Both the position numbers and the translations under genes were made by a program. 64,000 nt of DNA from Akanthomyces muscarius. Its lineage: Eukaryota > Ascomycota > Sordariomycetes > Hypocreales > Cordycipitaceae. The DNA lies in assembly GCF_028009165.1 (NCBI RefSeq), contig NW_026611618.1, positions 62,001-126,000 of the forward strand, read 5' to 3'. Position 1 is the stretch's first letter; each line of letters opens with the position of its first letter. The notes beneath the pieces were generated by a model. The model was not told the origin of the DNA and did not search any database. It saw only the letters and a program-made list of their open reading frames with translations. This document shows, piece after piece, positions 35,041 to 44,744 of the stretch.

Positions 35041-35850
35041 ATGGAGCAACCAATCAAAACGTCGCCAACACTAGTTGTGCCTGCCAATCGTCACCACCCC
35101 TTCTATCCGGTAGATTCAAGGGTACCTGGATACATTGAAATAACCACCCCGACTGTGTTTTTGCTTATAGCATTCTTTGGCGGAGTATTAATCATTTCCA
35201 CAGCGACAAAATGTATTGTGCAAAGCTTGAAACCTAAGCTTTCAAGCAGCGATGTGATGATATCGACGTGGTTCGTCCTTTGTGGCTTCATTCATACCTT
35301 TTTCGAAGGTCTGTACACATTATCTACTCTTCTGATACATTAGCGCACATCAATCAAGAGCTAACAAGCCTCCTAAGGCTACTTTTCTTATCATTCTCTT
35401 CAGATGGGCGGTCGCACTGACATGTTTGGGCAGCTTTGGAAAGAATATGCGCTTTCCGACTCACGCTACATGACCCGAGACTCTTTTGTGATCTGCATGG
35501 AGACTATCACTGCTTGCTTCTGGGGCCCGCTATCATTCTTATGCGCGTACATGATTGTCACAGACCACGTCTCGCGACATTCAGTTCAATTTACCGTTAG
35601 TTTTGGACAGCTTTACGGCCTGGCTCTCTACTACAGCACATGCGCTTTTGAAGAGTTGGTTCACGGGATAGTCTTAAGCCACCCCGCAAGGATTTACTAC
35701 TGGGCGTATTACGTCACATGTAACGCATTCTGGCTGTTCATACCGGGCTGGCTCATTTTCCAGAGCCTGAGAGAGATTCAAATGGCATTTACGCTCAAAG
35801 AGCAAGCCAAAGCAACAATAGCTGCTGGAAGGAAAGATGGCGGAGACTAA
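35041..35850 (+). CDS. EBP-family membrane protein (sterol delta8-delta7 isomerase fold, EXPERA)
   Basis: Two exons, 35041-35308 and 35378-35850, give 246 residues. The 69-bp intron (GTCTGT donor, AGCTAAC branch, CCTAAG acceptor) joins 'CGFIHTFFEG' to YFSYHSLQMGGRTDMFG, reproducing the usual run of emopamil-binding proteins. Visible family landmarks are His and Glu in FIHTFFEG, 'LWKEYALSDSRYMTRD', the Glu of ICMETITACFWGP, FGQLYGLALYY, and 'YYWAYYVTCNAFWLFIPGW'. About four to five TM helices should place it in the ER. Family members shift the sterol delta8 double bond to delta7. Fungi normally do this with the unrelated ERG2 protein, so an EBP-fold enzyme here probably acts on another sterol or terpenoid. 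It lies beside two zinc-cluster regulators and 260 bp from a transposon. Confidence 0.87.
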
Positions 35851-36109
35851 ATACCACAAATTTGAGTCTGATAGGTACACTGCATGGTTTTCTTCTGACA
35901 GATTGTAAGATATCACTACTAGATCTATAAATTTGCAAAAGAGGAAAGAGCCTGATTGTCGATTACAAGGAGCATGACTAGCGCGGCCGTGGCGATAGAT
36001 GGTGGGTGAACTACTCAGTTGTTCCTGGTGCTGATTCTCGTGGCGGTAGCAGCATCGATCAGTATTAGTTATATAAATCGCGGTACGTGTGCCACCCACC
36101 CACTAACTA

Positions 36110-36159
36110 ACGTCGGCCACCCCTGAGCCGTCACCCCCCCTGACCGTCAGCCTTAACGC
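36110..36159 (+). repeat. left terminal inverted repeat of the AT-rich transposon
   Basis: 50 bp beginning ACGTCGGCCACCCC and ending CAGCCTTAACGC. The reverse complement of 38081-38130 differs only at a G/A position, a RIP-type transition. Confidence 0.9.
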
Positions 36160-37181
36160 ACCCACTCTATCACCATAACTACCTTTTAGTAACCGCGTTT
36201 TCTCGTATAATAATATTTATTCTCTATTAATTTTAGTGTCATTTAATTGCTATAAGTAATTATACCTAAGAAAGCCTAAATAATACCCTATAAGACGTTT
36301 ATAGTGGCGTTAGTATCTCTATAAGCGTAAAGCGATAGGGAATTCCTTAGACAACGCTATCTAGTCGTGTTAACAGCTATACCGACTAAGAGGAGGCCTT
36401 TTAGCCTTGTTAACGCCTTTTAAAGGCTTAGGAAAGGCATCTCTACTGCTAGATCCTTATATAAGACGCCCTAAGTAACCCTCTAACACACACACAAGTT
36501 AGAGAGATAGTAGGTAAGATTACTTAATCTAGAGGCGATAAAGAACTAATTAGTAAGAACTAGTTAGAAGGCTTTTTACACTATAACCTAAAGGTTAAGA
36601 CCTTAAGAGGTAAGAGAATTAATCTAAAAAGAGTTAATAGAGCCTTAACTAATACTATTAAGAAATTCTTTCGCTTTCTTACTATTCCTACTATTAAAGA
36701 TATCTAACTAGTATAATAATATAATATAGATAAGATAGGCCTTATAATAGGCTAAGGAGATAATAGCCTTATACTAGGGTTAACTATAAAAAAGATAGCT
36801 ATTAAGAAATAATCTAGGCTGTGTTATTAGAGTATAATCTTTAAGTATATCTTAGCTACTAGCTAGAAACTTAACCTACTAGTTATCTTTTAGGGAAAGA
36901 CTATATAATAGTAGTAATTTTTTAGTAACTTAAAGCCTTTTAATAAGTAGAACTTTAATACTTCTAATAAAGGCTAGATAAATAATACTATTACTATCTA
37001 CTAGCTTAAGATAATCTTTATCTTAAAAATAGTAATAAAGAAACCTTCCTATTAGTTATTAGTTATTAATAGTTATAGAAGTTATTATATAACTAAATTT
37101 CTATATAAATGTTATATTAATAATATCTTTATCTTTTTCTTACCTGCTTATAGCTCTTACGTCCTTTAACCTCTTAATATA

Positions 37182-37374
37182 TGTCAGGGCACCCGCAGGG
37201 CACGCTGGTTAGTAGGAGGTTATAGGCAACCAGAGGTATCACGTGCGAAGAAGCTACTATATAGCTGCGGGCTGCCGACGAGGGAGTAGCGAGGAGGCAG
37301 CGATAATTCCACCATCATTCTAAAAACCTAAGGATCATCTAGTGACTGAAGCTCTTCGCCGACAGCACCTCACA
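37182..37374. mobile_element. solo LTR nested in the RIP-converted transposon
   Basis: A 193-bp block of normal GC content interrupts the AT-rich transposon. It starts TGTCAGGG, ends CTCACA (TG...CA), and is flanked by a 5-bp direct duplication ATATA at 37177-37181 and 37375-37379. This is the structure left by recombination between the LTRs of a retrotransposon. The lack of RIP signature contrasts sharply with its host element. Confidence 0.72.
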
Positions 37375-38080
37375 ATATAGCTATCTTTAGCCTAGTTAAA
37401 ACCTATTATCGCTAGTAAGTTAATCGCTAACTTTACGCCTCTAACTTAACGCTAATTAGAAAGCAGATATTCCTTAAGTGTTATATAAAGGCTTAAGAGC
37501 TTAGGATAACTTTAAAAAATATAATTATAGGCTAAAAGGCGTTAAGGCTATAACTAGAGAATACTATAAAGCCACTTATAAGCCTATTACTAGTTTATAA
37601 GCCTCTACTACGCCTAATTACGCTAAAAACACAGTTAGAGTAACTTCTTAATTATATAAACACACTATTAAACAGGTAATATATAAAGAGGTTATTTTCT
37701 AACCTTTTAGCTAGTAAGAAGGACTCTCTAATAGTACGCCTTATTATAAGGAAGGTATAAAAGAGATTTAACGTATAAGATAGTATTATTACTACTTTAA
37801 AGACTAATTTTATTAGGCTTTAAGAGAAAAATAAATAGGCTATAGTATAGAAGCGTGCTTAGGTTCTCCTAAGCCTAAATAACTTATTTGTTAAAGTTAT
37901 AGACGTAGAAATAACACGTCGCTAGCTTAATACGTAACTACTTAATACCTATAAGCCTAGTATAATTAATTTAGAGGAATTTAAATTATCTAATAATAAG
38001 GCTATTAAGACTTAATTTTCTAATAATAATTTATAATAATTTAGTTATGTTATAAGGCATTAAAGTGGCATAGTTATGTC

Positions 38081-38130
38081 GCGTTAAGGCTGACGGTTAG
38101 GGGGGGTGACGGCTCAGGGGTGGCCGACGT
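38081..38130 (-). repeat. right terminal inverted repeat of the AT-rich transposon
   Basis: Reverse complement begins ACGTCGGCCACCCC and matches the left repeat over 50 bp with one mismatch. TA follows at 38131-38132. Confidence 0.9.
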
Positions 38131-38196
38131 TAGGTACTGGTAGCTTCGCTAGTGGGTGCACTTATTAGCGAGTCTAGAGGGTGCGTGGCACATGTA

Positions 38197-39809
38197 ATGA
38201 CAAACTATAGCTATGACTAACTTGCCTAACTTAGTTGAACCGCTGCAAAAATCCGCCCAGCATTTCATTATGGCCCGATCTTGTTTAGTTGCCCTTTATG
38301 CCTCTAGGGGTGGCCAAGGAGTCTTAGGAGCCCTGGCCGAAAATAAATACATCGCAGGGTTATATAAGAAAGTGGCGACTCACTCTAGCTATAGAAAAAC
38401 AGCAGCTGTGGTTTGAGCTATTCCTATACAACTCAAGCCTTTAAAAGTTTAGTTAGTTGCGAAATTTAGCTGTGTCTTAGTCAATCCAGTATCTTAGCAA
38501 GTACAAACTATACGAGCCGCTTTTCGTGCGCAGCACGGAAAAGTAATTATCGCCCGTTTCTGTCCCCAGCGAGAGCCCTCCTACCATGACCGCCGCCAGG
38601 AACGGTTCCCATTCCTTACCGTCCCATAAGCAAACCAGTTCGCTATGTGCTGGAACTGGATGGAGGTTATGCTGGTAACTAATAGGGTACCACTTTCCAG
38701 TCGCTACCGCCTGAGCGGAAACGAGAGACGTTGCTGGAACCAGAATCGAATTTCTCGCGATCGTAGTACTTCTATCACAACGCCCAAGCTGGCGAGTCTC
38801 AATACTTTCGGGGGCGCCGTCTGTTGTCGCGTGCCTGGCCAGTTATGTGCTACAGTGCCTCCAGGTAATTCCCAGCGCTAATGTATGGCGATTTGGTGGC
38901 AGTTCGCTCGGAATTACCTTCAACCCACTGTACACGGGGCGCTGTGGTGGGCCACCACCAAATGCTCCTACTACATAACTAGTTACAGGGAGGACACTCT
39001 CCACCACAGCGACAACATCGTAACCTCATCAGGGACGAAGCCTAGATACTATCGTCGCAGAACATTTCCGTAGTTGCCTCTGCCATCCTAGATATCACCA
39101 AGCAAAAGGGACCTACCAAATGTCCCGTGGCTTGCTACTAGACCTGTAGCAAATGGACGAGCTTAATAGCGCGGCAGATGGTTGTCCATATTTTGGCGAC
39201 GAATACGTCTGATCGACTAAGTTATCTGGTGCGTAGCTATCCCTTACCAGGCAGCGCCAAAACAACATATACTGTCAAATCAAGCCAGCATTTCTTCCTT
39301 GTATTTGTAGACAACATGCTCCCACTCCCATCATGCGCCGAGAATCCTAGATAGAGAACGCGACTGTTGTTCATCTGCACTTGTTAATGCTCAAGTCCTT
39401 GACATCCATGGTATTATCCAACACTCAAGACTAACACAGGACTAAAAAGGCGACACCGCAGTCGCCGTTGCAGTGCGACGTTAGAACATCTTTAAAACTT
39501 CAATCGCGTGCAAGATTGCCCTTCACATGCCAAATATTTCCCATGTGCAGCGCGAAACACTTCCAAATGTGGGACTGCATGTGAAAGCCCCAACAGAATC
39601 GGCTTCACATTTCGTTCAACAAAGTTGTTTAATTGAATCGACTTTGCTCGCTACACTCGCCACAAAATTCGTTACTAGCTTTAAAGCCTTGCCAGCCCAA
39701 GCACTCGGCACAATGAACCACCAAGCAGTGCTATCCCATACTTGTTCATTTTCATTTTGAGATCGTAACAACGCTGAGCGTTCGCGCCGGGCCAGTTCCA
39801 CTATTCACC
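38197..39809. other. intergenic with MITE and hairpin, no supported gene
   Basis: About 1.6 kb between the transposon and the hydrolase gene. It holds the MITE at 38851-38932 and a directly adjacent imperfect hairpin: CGCTGTGGTGG at about 38,940 pairs with CCACCACAGCG near 39,002-39,012. Small frames at 38,213 and 38,645 have no family resemblance. Confidence 0.55.
38851..38932 (+). mobile_element. 82-bp MITE, copy 1 (TACAGTG ends)
   Basis: Begins TACAGTGCCTCCAGGTAATT and ends in the inverted form of TACAGTGGGTTGAAGGTAAT, so the ends are imperfect inverted repeats with outer TA. The core has ATGGCGATTTGGTGGCAG. A second copy at 53990-54070 in opposite orientation is nearly identical. TA target and CAGT ends suggest mobilisation by a Tc1/mariner transposase. 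Confidence 0.75.
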
Positions 39810-41477
39810 ATGATAGGAACGTCGCTATGGGATTATATCTTCATTCGGACGTGCATATTCTTCTTGCACCTTATCGCGCCGGTCAGCGTTATTTATACTC
39901 TGGTTAACCTGCTGGTTGGTCTACCCTTCCAAGTTCCTTTAGCTCTTCAAGTGTGGCTCGCGTTCGAGGCTAGCTTTTATCTCGCCATCTACCTACCGTA
40001 CAATGAATACCTACAGAAAGCTGCCAGGCACCCCGAGCCCCTTTGTCGTGAGGATCGCAGGAGGCTTTTCAAGCGCTGTCACGAAACGATCCCTGATCCG
40101 GTACAATACCTGAGAAAATGGTTTCGAGGTGCGGCAGAGGCAGAGATTAAGCGAGAGAACGTGAAGGATTTCTTCCGTTGGGCCTTTTTAAACACGGGCA
40201 AGGTTGAAACAGCAGACGAAGAGGAGCTGGAAGAGTATGTTGGAGAAATGGAGACGCTGTTGGGGAGAAACTTGGAACCTGGTCGAGGCACGGCGGAGTG
40301 CCTCAGGCTGACTCTCAGCAAGGTTGAGATGCTGCATCGAAGCCTGACGTGGTATTCAGTAAGTTTCTTATACGAGATAATCATTCTGTAAATCTCAATC
40401 AGCTGATATCGTCGCTTCAGTGTGTCTTCATCGTCGATCTTTTGACGTCCATATACTTGCGATACCACTCATTTACCTTCTACCGCTCCTCAGTTCTGCG
40501 GTCTCTAGCTATCTTCCCCGCACGCCCTCACAATATCTTTACCAGCTATTGCTCTCCGGCAGAATCTCTCACATACTGGCACCGGCCGCATACGTCCAAG
40601 ACTAGACTGCCCGTCTTATTCATTCATGGCATTGGCGTCGGACTCTACCCATATATAGATTTCCTGGCAGGTATCAACCCCAGTGGCGCGAAGCATTCAC
40701 TTGACGGGGATGTGGGAATAATTGCCATAGAGATCATGTCTGTGAGTTCGAGAATAACGGCAGAGGCAATGTCAAAAGACAAAATATGCAACGAGGTCTA
40801 TCACATATTGGAGGCACACGGGTGGGACAAATGCGTCCTGGTGTCACATTCGTAAGTAGTAATACTTTGGCACCTTATTCTTGATGGACATAGCTAATAC
40901 CAACCTCGGATCTGTGCAGCTATGGGAGTGTTGTTGCGACGCATCTCCTCCGCAGCATTGAACTCACACAAAAATTCGGACCGGTTCTGTTTGTTGATCC
41001 TGTGTCTTTTCTCCTTCATCTCCCCGATGTGGCATACAACTTTGTATGCTGCTCAATCCCCAAACTCACGTCTTTGGCTAACTTATGCTACTCAAGATCT
41101 GTCGTAAACCACGGCAGGCCAATGAATATCTTCTCTCTTACTTTGGCTCCAAGGATATGGGGATCTCTCACACATTGTTCAGGCGCTTTTTCTGGGCTGA
41201 CAACGTCTTATGGAAAGAAGACATTAGCAAGCATCGTGTCTCTGTTGTCTTGGCTGGCAGAGACATAGTAATCGACACAAAAGTTATTCGAGCGTATCTA
41301 ACGGGCTCGGAAGATGCAGCTATAGAGACATCGGTTTGGGAAGACGAAGGGTGGAGGAGTGACAGGCTAGACGTTCAATGGTTCCCAAATTTGGACCACG
41401 GACAGATTTTTGACGACAAGACAGCTAGGAGTCGGCTGCTTCAAATTGTGTGCAGATTCTGCGAGCCGCGCTTCTAA
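39810..41477 (+). CDS. membrane-anchored alpha/beta hydrolase, conserved fungal family
   Basis: Four exons, 39810-40358, 40421-40851, 40920-41043 and 41097-41477, give 494 residues. The introns (62, 68, 53 bp) begin GTAAGT, GTAAGT and GTATGC. Two N-terminal hydrophobic helices (about residues 8-30 and 33-60) precede a charged linker. The hydrolase domain shows the oxyanion block LFIHGIGVG, the nucleophile elbow VSHSYGS (Ser 327, its codon split by intron 2), GRDIVID for the acid and LDHGQ for the histidine. Splicing of intron 3 restores 'VAYNFICRKPRQANEYLLS', typical of this family. Substrate unknown; lipid or ester hydrolysis at an internal membrane is likely. An early intron retention would end the protein near residue 193. 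Downstream to 41,966 there is only 3' flank. Confidence 0.88.
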
Positions 41478-41966
41478 GACGTATATAATGGTGCAAGTAA
41501 GTGAATCCTAGGGAAGAAATCTGTGTCAAAGAAACAGCAATGCCCGAAACCATTGACACTGTGCATGTACTTGCCTTTCATCCACACAAAGATCCTGATA
41601 GAACCGCATGTGAAATTTATACCAGACTTTTCGACCGGTAAAAACGCGACCATAGGCCCCCAAACTGTTCCAGCTGGCTCAGAACGTCGTCAATCTCACG
41701 TTGAATGGATTCGGGAGAGCGTGGGTGACACGTTCATCACATTAGCCCCGTTACTAGCATCTATCTCAAGATTGATTGCGTGTCTGATGAGAATTGATGG
41801 CAGTTTCACATAGTTTTCTCTTCGCAATAGAAACATTGAAAGTAGATTAATTATGTTAAGTATCTACGGTACCTAGAACTAGTCGAATACAAGAAGGAAA
41901 CAAAAATTGTTCGAAGCTGTGCCAAAGCAAATTACACGACAACTAGTGACGGAAAATGCATCACAC
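41478..41966. other. convergent 3' flanks of hydrolase and secreted repeat protein genes
   Basis: About 490 bp between two converging genes. A 96-codon frame at 41,523-41,813 has no recognisable features. AT content rises around 41,815-41,940, fitting polyadenylation regions. Confidence 0.55.
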
Positions 41967-42618
41967 CTAGGCCTTGCCGCCTGTAGCACTCGTGATGGCG
42001 CTAGCCAAGTTGTATAATGCGGCGGTCATACCACTAACAGCTCCCATGAGTGCGTTCGGAGCAGCCGCCGCTACCGGAACCGCAGTCACCGTTGATGGAA
42101 TCACATAACTTCCGTTCTTCGAACCGCCTTGAGCCTTGACGGCCTGAGCTACCGGCACCGGGGCCTGAGCTGCCGGCACCGGGGCCTGAGCTGCTGGCGC
42201 CTGGGCCCGGTTTGGAGACCCATTGCCGTTGAAAGCCGCGATATCGTGTGTCTGGGCGCCTAGGACGTTGATCGGGAAATTTAGCGTGTTGCCGTTGATG
42301 CCCTTTTCATTCGTAGACTCTGCAGCTGGTGCGGGGGGTTCCGCCACTGCTGGGGCCGGAGACTGTGCAGCTGGCACTGAAGCCTGGTTCGGAGACAGGT
42401 TGCCATTCGCCGCCGAGATATCGTGGGTTTGGAAACCGAGGACGTTAATTGGAAAGTCCAATTTGTTGTTGTTGGCATTGATGTCAATGAATGGAACAGC
42501 CTGCTTAGACAGTCAGAGGTGTGCTTGAGATAGGAGCTTAAGGAGTGCTTGCCTGGGGGTTCGGCAGAGGCGCAGCCATGGCGATGGCGCAGAGGGCGAG
42601 TACAGCAGTCGGAAGCAT
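41967..42618 (-). CDS. small secreted protein with two tandem FPINVLG repeats
   Basis: Two exons, 42618-42553 and 42500-41967, give 199 residues. Exon 1 is a clean signal peptide (MLPTAVLALCAIAMA, cleavage likely after APLPNPQ or Ala-Ala). The 52-bp intron uses a GC donor (CAG|GCAAGC) with TAAGCAG acceptor and is in phase. The mature region carries two related units, about residues 27-70 and 89-130, each with L[D/N]FPINVLG, QTHDI and NGN-SPN blocks, separated and followed by Pro/Ala-rich segments. The C-terminus (about 160-197) is an Ala-rich, probably amphipathic helix. There are no cysteines outside the signal peptide and no Kex2 sites between repeats, so it is neither a classic cysteine-rich effector nor a dikaritin-type precursor. 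I recognise no family. Confidence 0.82.
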
Positions 42619-44744
42619 TGTTGCGATGATGAAGTAGAATATGAAGAGGAAGAATGATGCGCAGATAGAGATTATCAGAACAAGATGGCGGTTGTTAAGT
42701 ATGAGAAACGAGTGTGGCTGAAGCTGGAGTGTAAGGAGCGAAAGTGGTGTTGCTGCGAGTTACTCACCGATTTTGTCAGGAGAGCAACCTTCCTTTATAG
42801 AATGCGGAAGTTAGAGTATGTGCCTACGGAACTAATCAAGTACCCAGATGTTCAACTGACTTTCGCCGTTCTCAGGTGATAATTGCTCATCAAGTGTCTG
42901 GCATCTTTGCGGTAACGCTTGGGCAATACGCGAGTCTACAACTCTGCTGGGGTGACTAGTCGAGTGCTCGCCCCGAATCGGGAAGAGCAGGGTTTAATTC
43001 TTTGGGTAACGTAACGGGCCACGATAAACATAGCTCAGACTCACGCTAAGAACCATGTGGCAATTTAGATGCGGCTCTGCACCCTGGAAGTGGTAGGCAC
43101 GGTCGCTCGATTGGCGACCTGCGCTGTCTGTGTGCCACCGGTTCCGACTTCCAGAATGATGGAACTCCATACTCGTCACGACTGAGACGGCGAAGTTGTC
43201 AAATGGCTTGGTTCCAAATCGCTACAATGATTCGGAGGAGTCGCGGTCATTAGTCTCGAGGTAGCTCGAGCAAGTCGACCTTCCCTAAGCCTAAGCAATT
43301 CAGCCGCGACACCCCTGAACGTATTTCTGATAACGATGTTTATTGACGCGCCAGCACGCCCAATTGCGTAGCATTTTGCACTCATAGCGGTGAATGAGCA
43401 GAGGGAGTTGCTCGGGCGAGACTGGCCACCATTTGAGGTCTGAGCCATTAGGTGTTAGGGCCGTGGGCACGCAAGCATATGTCTCAGGATGAGTGGCTGC
43501 CAGTGGGGCACCGCTTGTCAGATATCACAGGGCAGATGATGCGATACTTTCGCCACCGTTTTTAGCCCAAGCATCGTGCCTGCCGGGTTTCTTGCAGAGA
43601 CGTGCTAATAAGATTGCCAAACTTAAATGTGCGACATAGTGGGTTGTGGGCGGCAGCTCGTGACACTTACTGTTGCGCGACGTGCTATCGCAATGGCCTT
43701 TCAGTCTACAGATTACAGCAGGGCAATATGCTGCGTAGACAATGTTTATTGCATCTCAAGCGATGTTACTAGTGGTTGGAAGCATTTGATGAGCCGAATC
43801 TATGGAAGCAGGCCCAGTTCGTTGTTGATTGACTGACAAGATGCACACATTGTTTCAGGGCTATTTATGCCTTGAGGGGTTTCGACGATCGCGTGGGCTG
43901 CAAATGCCACGCGCTGGGCTGAGGCGGGCAAGCCACAAGTCACGCAAAGAGACGTGACTGGCAGATTAATAAGGGCCAAAGCTCGATAAACTGAACATCG
44001 ATGCGAGCAAGCAGGATGAGCGTCCCCATCTCGGACCTTGGAGAAGATTGGATCTCATCTGTGCTATTACTAATCCCGATGGCTCTAAACATGCTGTTCA
44101 GCCGCTACAGCAGCCGCTAACTATGTAGCAGTGCCTGCAGGCATCACCGAACGAGCACATGACGCCGGCATTGAATTACACACAGCAGGCGGGACTATGG
44201 CAAAAACTACAACAGATACCAGTATTTACGCCTCGACACAGGAATGAACCCGCTTGGGACTAGGTTCTACCGATGCTGACTGGTGACAGGAGAGCTATTA
44301 AACGACACCGGCCACAGCCAACGATCATCAAACGCTACATATTCAGAATAAATGCACGATTGGTAAATTCTAGTGTAACGACTTGATAAATGCAGTACTG
44401 CGAATTTGGGATTTGGTCGTGCTCGAAAACCCATGCATCGACTAAGTCCGAGCGATGAGCAGCCAATGCCGTTCATGGACACCACTAATTTGGTGCGGAG
44501 CGTCGTTCCGCTAGAGCATTCCCCTCGCGCGCAACTCAACCACTAACTAGGTACCACTGCGCCAACTCTTGCTGGCACTCTCTAACGTTACGATGCACAC
44601 CTCTTATGAGCAGCAAAGCAGTGAATTGTAGGCCGTGTCTTGGAATTGCCAATGCATGTATAAGTAAGTAGCTATGTATAATAGTGCAACCGTGTTAGTT
44701 AGGTTGAGTTCGGTTGAGTTCAAGATAGGAGCCGACCCCTAGCT
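42619..44744. other. 2.1-kb intergenic region, no supported gene
   Basis: Left part is the upstream region of the secreted repeat gene; right part is the 3' flank of the carboxypeptidase. Two frames (43,176-43,448 minus and 43,627-43,836 plus) were inspected and have no family resemblance. No repeats recognised. Confidence 0.5.
42794..42799 (-). promoter_or_regulatory. TATA box candidate for the secreted repeat protein
   Basis: CTATAAAGG on the minus strand, about 175 bp upstream of the ATG. Spacing allows a leader of about 100-140 nt. Confidence 0.4.

Larger units (their letters stand above)
36110..38130. mobile_element. RIP-destroyed TIR transposon, Fot1/pogo-like
   Basis: Two 50-bp inverted repeats (36110-36159 and 38081-38130) differ at one position and are each flanked by TA, the target duplication of the Tc1-mariner superfamily. 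The interior is very AT-rich, dominated by TA dinucleotides, with no frame long enough to encode transposase, as expected after RIP. Without the solo LTR nested inside, the element is about 1.82 kb, close to the size of Fot1-class elements. The TIRs keep normal GC content. Class is inferred from TIR style, TA target and length, because no transposase residue can be read. Confidence 0.82.
36084..38196. repeat. outer inverted repeat pair enclosing the transposon
   Basis: 36084-36105 and the reverse complement of 38175-38196 agree at 19 of 22 positions (TAC[G/A]TGTGCCAC...). They lie 4 bp outside the left 50-bp repeat and 44 bp outside the right one. They are either the true ends of a larger element or the ends of an older element that received the inner one. 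Confidence 0.5.

Noticed and set aside
41523..41813. 96-codon plus-strand frame after the hydrolase gene
   Set aside because: No domain, no ATG context, and located in the convergent 3' region; more likely UTR.
27994..42618. A complete secondary-metabolite cluster
   Set aside because: Regulators, an EBP-like enzyme and a hydrolase are present, but there is no PKS, NRPS, terpene cyclase, P450 or transporter between them, and a transposon separates them. The evidence does not support a cluster call.
43176..43836. Small frames in the 42.6-44.7 kb gap
   Set aside because: No homology recognised, no splice support, low-complexity composition.
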